From Smittium mucronatum (Eukaryota > Kickxellomycota > Harpellomycetes > Harpellales > Legeriomycetaceae), in the NCBI GenBank assembly GCA_001953115.1, contig LSSL01007396.1, positions 1 through 27,132 on the forward strand: 27,132 bases of DNA, given 5' to 3'. The notes under the pieces are model-generated. The model was not told the DNA's origin, did not search any database, and was given only the letters and a program-made list of their open reading frames with translations. Position numbers and translations under genes: made by a program. Below, in pieces: positions 22,575 to 27,132 of the stretch. Within the stretch, counting starts at the first letter, position 1; each line of letters begins with the position of its first letter.

Positions 22575-22780
22575 TTTCATCTAGCTGTGATGATTAAGTT
22601 TGGGAAGGCTCAAAATCTGGGTTAAAACGATGTGGAGTTAAATTTACTTGATAATATAGAGATAGGATTCTGTAATATATGTACCGATGATTGGGAGATG
22701 TCCAGTAAAGTTTCCTTTTAGTGCACAATATCATTTTTTTTGTATTAACTAGAGATAATGCTAATTTTAATGGATTGGCA
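22575..22780. pseudogene. G+C-elevated islet, possible relic of a gene or element
   Basis: By hand count three consecutive lines (22561-22740) contain 58 G or C in 180 bases, about 32%, well above the flanks. The minus strand is open from 22842 to 22594, but with no ATG at its upstream end; the first Met lies inside the islet. Its C-terminal half (ending '...HRFNPDFEPSQT') has a mixed, protein-like composition. The + strand also has an open run of about 30 codons here. I recognise no family in either frame. It may be a short lineage-specific gene, an exon, or a decayed transposon piece. Confidence 0.3.
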
Positions 22781-22842
22781 TAATTTAATATTAAAAATAA
22801 AATAAAATGTATAGATAGACATTTTTGACAATTTTTTACCAA

Positions 22843-25800
22843 AATAAAAAAATTAATTAATTTTCATAGATAATGTCAAATTTGAAAATTCACGTCTTTT
22901 CACATTCCACAAGAGCGGATGCTGCAATTGTGAGAAATTTTCCAAAGATTTTTTTTTTTAATTTTATAAAAAAATAAAAAAAGATTGAGATTTTTACACA
23001 ATTGAAAAATATCTTATGGCTTTGGATTTTTGTAAGTTTAGCAGGTTTTTTCTTGGGGGTTCAAAAAAAATTGGTATAAATTTTTAGAAAAATATTTAAT
23101 ATAATACCGTGGAGGGATATCTTTTATGGAATAAAATATAATAAATATGTATCTGAAAACTAGTATTCGATGTTATTTAAACTTGCAAAGAAGGATTATT
23201 ACTCACATCATGGTTTATTAAAACAAACACAATAAAAACTATTAAAATAGTGCTATGCTAACGGATAAAACCTCCTATAAAAGCTGTTAGTGTATATCGT
23301 AGTAAAAAATATCACAAATTTAAGTCTAATTTATTTAATATTTTTAAATTTAGATGATGATATTGATTATTACTCATGTGTACTACAATTTTTTGAAGAA
23401 AAATATTTTTCTCTCCAACTATTAAACGTTATTTAGATTTTTTAACTATTTATTTTTAAAGTTCTATAATATCACAACCGCCTGAAATAACCTTAAATAT
23501 ATTGGGGGTTTTTATATAAATAAAATCGATTCACTTTTGATATAGTATAAAAATTCTAGATGTTAGCAATTACTTATATAATAATTCTAAGAATTTTTTT
23601 TTAAACTTTTTTTTGGAAAATTTCATTTTATGAGATGGAAATCGCTGTAAAAAATGTGTAATTTTTTTTGCTTTACAAAGGAATTTTAATTAGTATTGAA
23701 AATCTAGATTTCCAGATATATTTTTTCATTAATTTCAAAAAATCAATTTTTTCACTATTTTTTTTAAAATTACTATTAAATAATAGAGAATTTAAATTTT
23801 AGCCCTAATAAAATCAGTGTGCTTTTTGTTTTTCTGATATGCTTCCATGTGCGCTTAAACTTTTTTTTTTATGAATTTTCGCATAACTGTTTACAATAAA
23901 ATAAAAAAAACCTATTTTCCACCTGGCCAAATAAATTTAACCTAATTCTCAAATGATAAATAAATTAAAAAAAAATTCCCCATATAAAAAAAATGAAAAT
24001 TTTAATTAATTAATTAATAGAAGCCCGCATCTATTTTTCCATGTATTTTCACTTATATTAGATAAAAAAATACTTTTTAAGAATTTTATCTGAAGCAGAA
24101 TAGTAAATAAAATTCACTCTTTATCGTGAGCCACCTTTATTGCGCAAAAAAATATATAAAAATATGGATTAAAAGTTTTAATTACGGGAAAATTTTCAAA
24201 AAAATTTGGGCAACTCTGGTTGCACTCTAAAATTCAAAATTTTCACAAATGAAAAATTTATATAAGTTTTGTGATTACCTCGATACAAAAAATTACTAAA
24301 AAAACTAAATTATACCTATTATATTTCAAAATTTGTAACCTTGAAATGATATTTTTACAATTATTAGATTTCATTTATTATATGGCATAATTTAAGATGC
24401 ATAAAGTTAAAAATAATAAAGTTTTTAGTATTTTATATAATGATTGAATAATTCTGTTTTTCCATAAATATTTTTTTCCCACCCATATTGATTATAGAAA
24501 CTATTAAAGAAAACGGAAAGGTAAATCCTGGATTGTATCAGTTTTTATCCTGCTTCCAGTTTTCGAAAAATTTAAATAATTTTTTTTTTAATAAAACATT
24601 GAAATACCATAATAGATTGTGTTTTTACAATTAGATAAATTTAAAAGGGAAATAAAAGCTTTTTCTGCCAAAAAAATCAATAGTAGTTACTATTATATGT
24701 TGGAGTTTTCCTATTAGGGTTTATAATATTCCTAAAAAACCTGTTAGCATGTGGACGTAATCAAAGATAAAATCAATTTTTTTAAAAGAAAAATACAGCA
24801 CATATATATGAAAGTGATCTAATACAGCTGAATGTAAAATATTAAAATTTCATTTGGATTTATCATGAGTATTACAAAAATATATTTAAAAAGTTCATAT
24901 AGTGATAAGAATTTGAAATAAAAGATATTTATCAACTTTAGTGTTATATTGAAGCGAAAATCACAAAGTAACTAAGATAAAAAGTTCATACGGAGTATAT
25001 TGGATTTATATTCAAAATCTTGTATAAAATTTTTTTTATTCATTTTCCTTGAAAAAAAAATGTTTTTAAATACTCAATTTTAATTAAAAAAATTGCATAT
25101 TTTGATGAAGCTTTTTGAATATTCTATTAATCTATAAAAAATAAAGAAAAAATAATCTGTATTTTTATATAATATATTTTCCAAAGAGTGATTTCAAATA
25201 CTAAAATTTATTAAAGACAAGAAAAAACGTAATAATCTCCCATCACTCCAAAAAATGTAGGAATGCTAAAGCTTTTTATAGATTAATAATATAATATAAA
25301 TGATTGAATCTTAGAAATATTTGTTATAATGTAGAAAAATTACTCTTTGAATTTATAAAATTTCATTGTCTCTGTTGTGATTTAGGATCCGAATTGAGGT
25401 TTCTTTATTTTTTATTCTTATTTTTATGTTTCAATTAAAATTATATAAATAATAATGCATATTAATGAGAATAAAACAATACGATATAGTGAAATATTAT
25501 AAATATTTGAAAAGCGGGGTTTGGGGGGGGGGGGCTGAAAATAAATAGATGATTTATTTTTTTATAATTAATGGGTAATTAAATTCGGAATATGAATTAA
25601 TCAGAAGAGGCATAAAGTAAATTATTTACCACTTATATTAATCTTATTAAAGTACAAGTATTATTATGTAATATCTCGCATAAATTAAATGGAAAAAATT
25701 TCAACTCATCATAAAAATAATTTATTTAATATATATAAACTCCCTCCCTCAAATTAAATTGTATTTATAAATTATTGATTTTTAGCATTAATATGTAAAA

Positions 25801-26315
25801 TGATTTCAAAATTCTGTTAAAGTAACTTGAATAAATAAAATATTTAAAATTTAAATTTAAATTGCAAAAAAAACACACTAATATTAGGGGAAAAAAATTT
25901 AAAAAAAGATTTGAATTGAATTAAATAAACCATTTAAAACATTATAAAATTAAAAATCATATATCAATAAATTTTTGGATAAATTAAAAATTGGATAAAA
26001 TATCAAAATAATATGATGTTTAAAATAATTTTTTGTGGCGAATTCATATCATAAATTATAAATAATAATAATAAATCGATTATTTTGGTAAAACTTAATT
26101 TAAAATCAAATTTTATAAAAGCGGAAGTAGTAAAAAAATATGTAAATTTATTTTATTGTTCTCTATAAAGTGAGAAAATGATTTACTATCAATATTTTGC
26201 AAATATGAAATTTTTTACGATTTTCGATTATTTAATTGAAATTTTTGTAGTAATATTAATATATATATAAAAGATTATGGTATTCTAAAAAAATATGTAA
26301 GAAAAAAAATATCTC
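22843..26315. other. AT desert, fifth part: no gene seen
   Basis: No coding region is supported. A (TTAA)n run lies at 24002-24018 and a G-rich tract at 25514-25534. The last 500 bases before the LINE are extremely AT-rich, so the element's edge is sharp. Confidence 0.6.
25514..25534 (+). repeat. G-rich tract (GCGGGG then G12)
   Basis: GCGGGGTTT is followed by twelve G residues (25523-25534). With four or more G-runs available it could form a G-quadruplex on the + strand or its transcript. It is isolated in AT-rich DNA. Run length should be treated with caution because homopolymers are error-prone. Confidence 0.85.
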
Positions 26316-26361
26316 ATCCTACACCCCTCCATCGCTCTAGCGGCTCTGTACCCACTGGGTA
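26316..26361 (-). other. 3' UTR of the LINE
   Basis: These bases follow the TAA stop (26362-26364 on the minus strand). They are shared with the scrap at 15619-15700, including CCATCGCTCTAG and CACTGGG, which places them inside the element. The shared sequence ends near 26316 with ATCCT (AGGAT on the minus strand), after which the two copies diverge into unrelated AT-rich DNA. That divergence point is the best estimate of the element's 3' terminus. Confidence 0.75.
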
Positions 26362-27132
26362 TTAGTTCAAAGGGGCTGGTGATTCACTTATACTTTTTAG
26401 TATAAGCGATCGGGCAACACGGATGCCATCCAAAAATCGAGCTGACGTCAACTCGAAATTTTGATTGGCGGTACCAGCGCGAAGCTGGCTTAAAGATTGT
26501 TTAGACTCCCCCCCAAGGAGTTTGCCAAATATTTCCAACCGAAATTCATTGGCTGAGAAAAAATCATATTCATGAAAATTTCCAATCGGTGCGGTCAGGA
26601 ACCTTCCGATTGTCTGTGATCTGATCTTATTGCCATCGGGGGCAGTCGAGAAGATGTGATCAACAGTCTCTGGTGCATGCCGATTGCAGCAGGGACAAAA
26701 AGATTTAAATTTTTCTGGGATGATTTTTGAGTTGGCCAGGCGTTGAACAGTCCAGAAGCTGCCCATACGCATTTTACCGATGTCCTGGAGACCCAGTCTC
26801 AGGCTGGGGTATGTGGCAATGAGGTCGATCCAGTTTCCTTTATTTTTTATTTTTCGATCCTGGGCCCAGCGGTGTATTTTGGATCGATTATTTTTTAGTT
26901 TTCTTTCTACCAATGATATGACTGTTTGCCCAGATTCATTTTTTTTACAATATTTTTTTATCCATCTGGAGCTCCCAGATACCCAGGTGGACTTTTTTGC
27001 AATGAATGGATTTTTTATTAAATCGGCTATCCATGTTTTCGAAGTGGGCCACTTGTGATATGCACGCTCACGAGCTGAGCTTGTCTTGATGAATACCGAT
27101 TGTATTCCTAATTCTTCCCTAATTAGGTCCAT
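26362..27132 (-). CDS. C-terminal part of a non-LTR retrotransposon (LINE) ORF2-type protein, partial
   Basis: The frame is open for 256 codons to the window edge; the ATG at the edge is probably internal, because LINE pol proteins are far longer and the endonuclease and reverse transcriptase domains would lie beyond the window. Seen: 'GKMRMGSFWTVQRLA' (about 119-133) followed by a zinc motif Cys146-x2-Cys149...His159, as in the zf-RVT-type block after the reverse transcriptase of LINEs. The fourth ligand, expected at H+5, is Ala164. The +1 frame there reads DCPRWQ, suggesting two compensating shifts at 26630-26647. The tail 'SARFLDGIRVARS' is, as I recall, like LINE ends in early-diverging fungi. 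A sampled line is about 50% G+C, against under 20% in neighbouring DNA. Known role: LINE proteins copy their own RNA into the genome. This copy may be inactive. The family call is confident; the clade is not determined. Confidence 0.85.
   Translation of the reverse strand: MDLIREELGIQSVFIKTSSARERAYHKWPTSKTWIADLIKNPFIAKKSTWVSGSSRWIKKYCKKNESGQTVISLVERKLKNNRSKIHRWAQDRKIKNKGNWIDLIATYPSLRLGLQDIGKMRMGSFWTVQRLANSKIIPEKFKSFCPCCNRHAPETVDHIFSTAPDGNKIRSQTIGRFLTAPIGNFHEYDFFSANEFRLEIFGKLLGGESKQSLSQLRAGTANQNFELTSARFLDGIRVARSLILKSISESPAPLN

Noticed and set aside
22587..22600. GTGATGA word as a box C of a C/D snoRNA
   Set aside because: No CTGA box D at suitable distance and no closing terminal stem.
26780..27058. 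92-codon open frame on the + strand
   Set aside because: Antisense shadow of the LINE coding sequence.

Overview
The window is AT-rich nuclear DNA from a eukaryote. It carries one spliced protein gene at the left end, the 3' part of a non-LTR retrotransposon (LINE) at the right end, and about 24 kb between them in which I find no convincing gene. The left gene has two introns with GT..AG ends (115 and 459 nt) and uses the standard code. Ser/Asn-rich insertions in a conserved WD40 protein, very AT-rich flanks and a LINE whose C-terminal zinc-finger block ends in a 'SARFLDGIRVARS'-type tail together suggest an early-diverging fungus, possibly of the Harpellales/Smittium kind. The taxon is an inference from memory of such proteins and has not been tested.

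Region 1-384 is upstream sequence with possible promoter elements (an ATTGG/CCAAT pair and a TATAAA). Region 385-2308 is a complete Swd2/WDR82 gene in three exons (385-712, 828-1825, 2285-2308), giving a 449-residue WD40 protein. The last exon encodes only seven residues (AFWEPFD) plus the stop, and matches the conserved 'AFW' end of WDR82. In other eukaryotes this protein serves the Set1/COMPASS histone H3K4 methyltransferase and the mRNA 3'-end/termination machinery. Region 2309-2520 is the probable 3' UTR.

Region 2521-26315 is an AT desert; lines counted by hand run from about 10 to 22% G+C, against about 30-50% in the genes. It holds microsatellites, A/T palindromes, isolated C10 and G12 tracts, several exact hairpins, and two long degenerate inverted repeats (about 14825-15610 and 19940-20500) that look like decayed foldback or MITE-type elements. 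A short LINE 3'-end scrap at 15619-15700 is homologous to the 3' end of the LINE at the right edge. An islet at 22575-22780 with about 32% G+C may be a relic of a gene or element.

Region 26316-27132 is the 3' end of a LINE on the minus strand. The reading frame is open to the window edge. Its CCHC-type zinc motif has lost the last Cys through what looks like a pair of compensating one-base shifts. The two genes show no functional link: one is a housekeeping chromatin/RNA factor and the other a selfish element. I found no clear previously undescribed system. The most interesting items are the compensated frameshift in the LINE, the two foldback elements, the structured intron with its tiny terminal exon, and the large gene-free AT tract.
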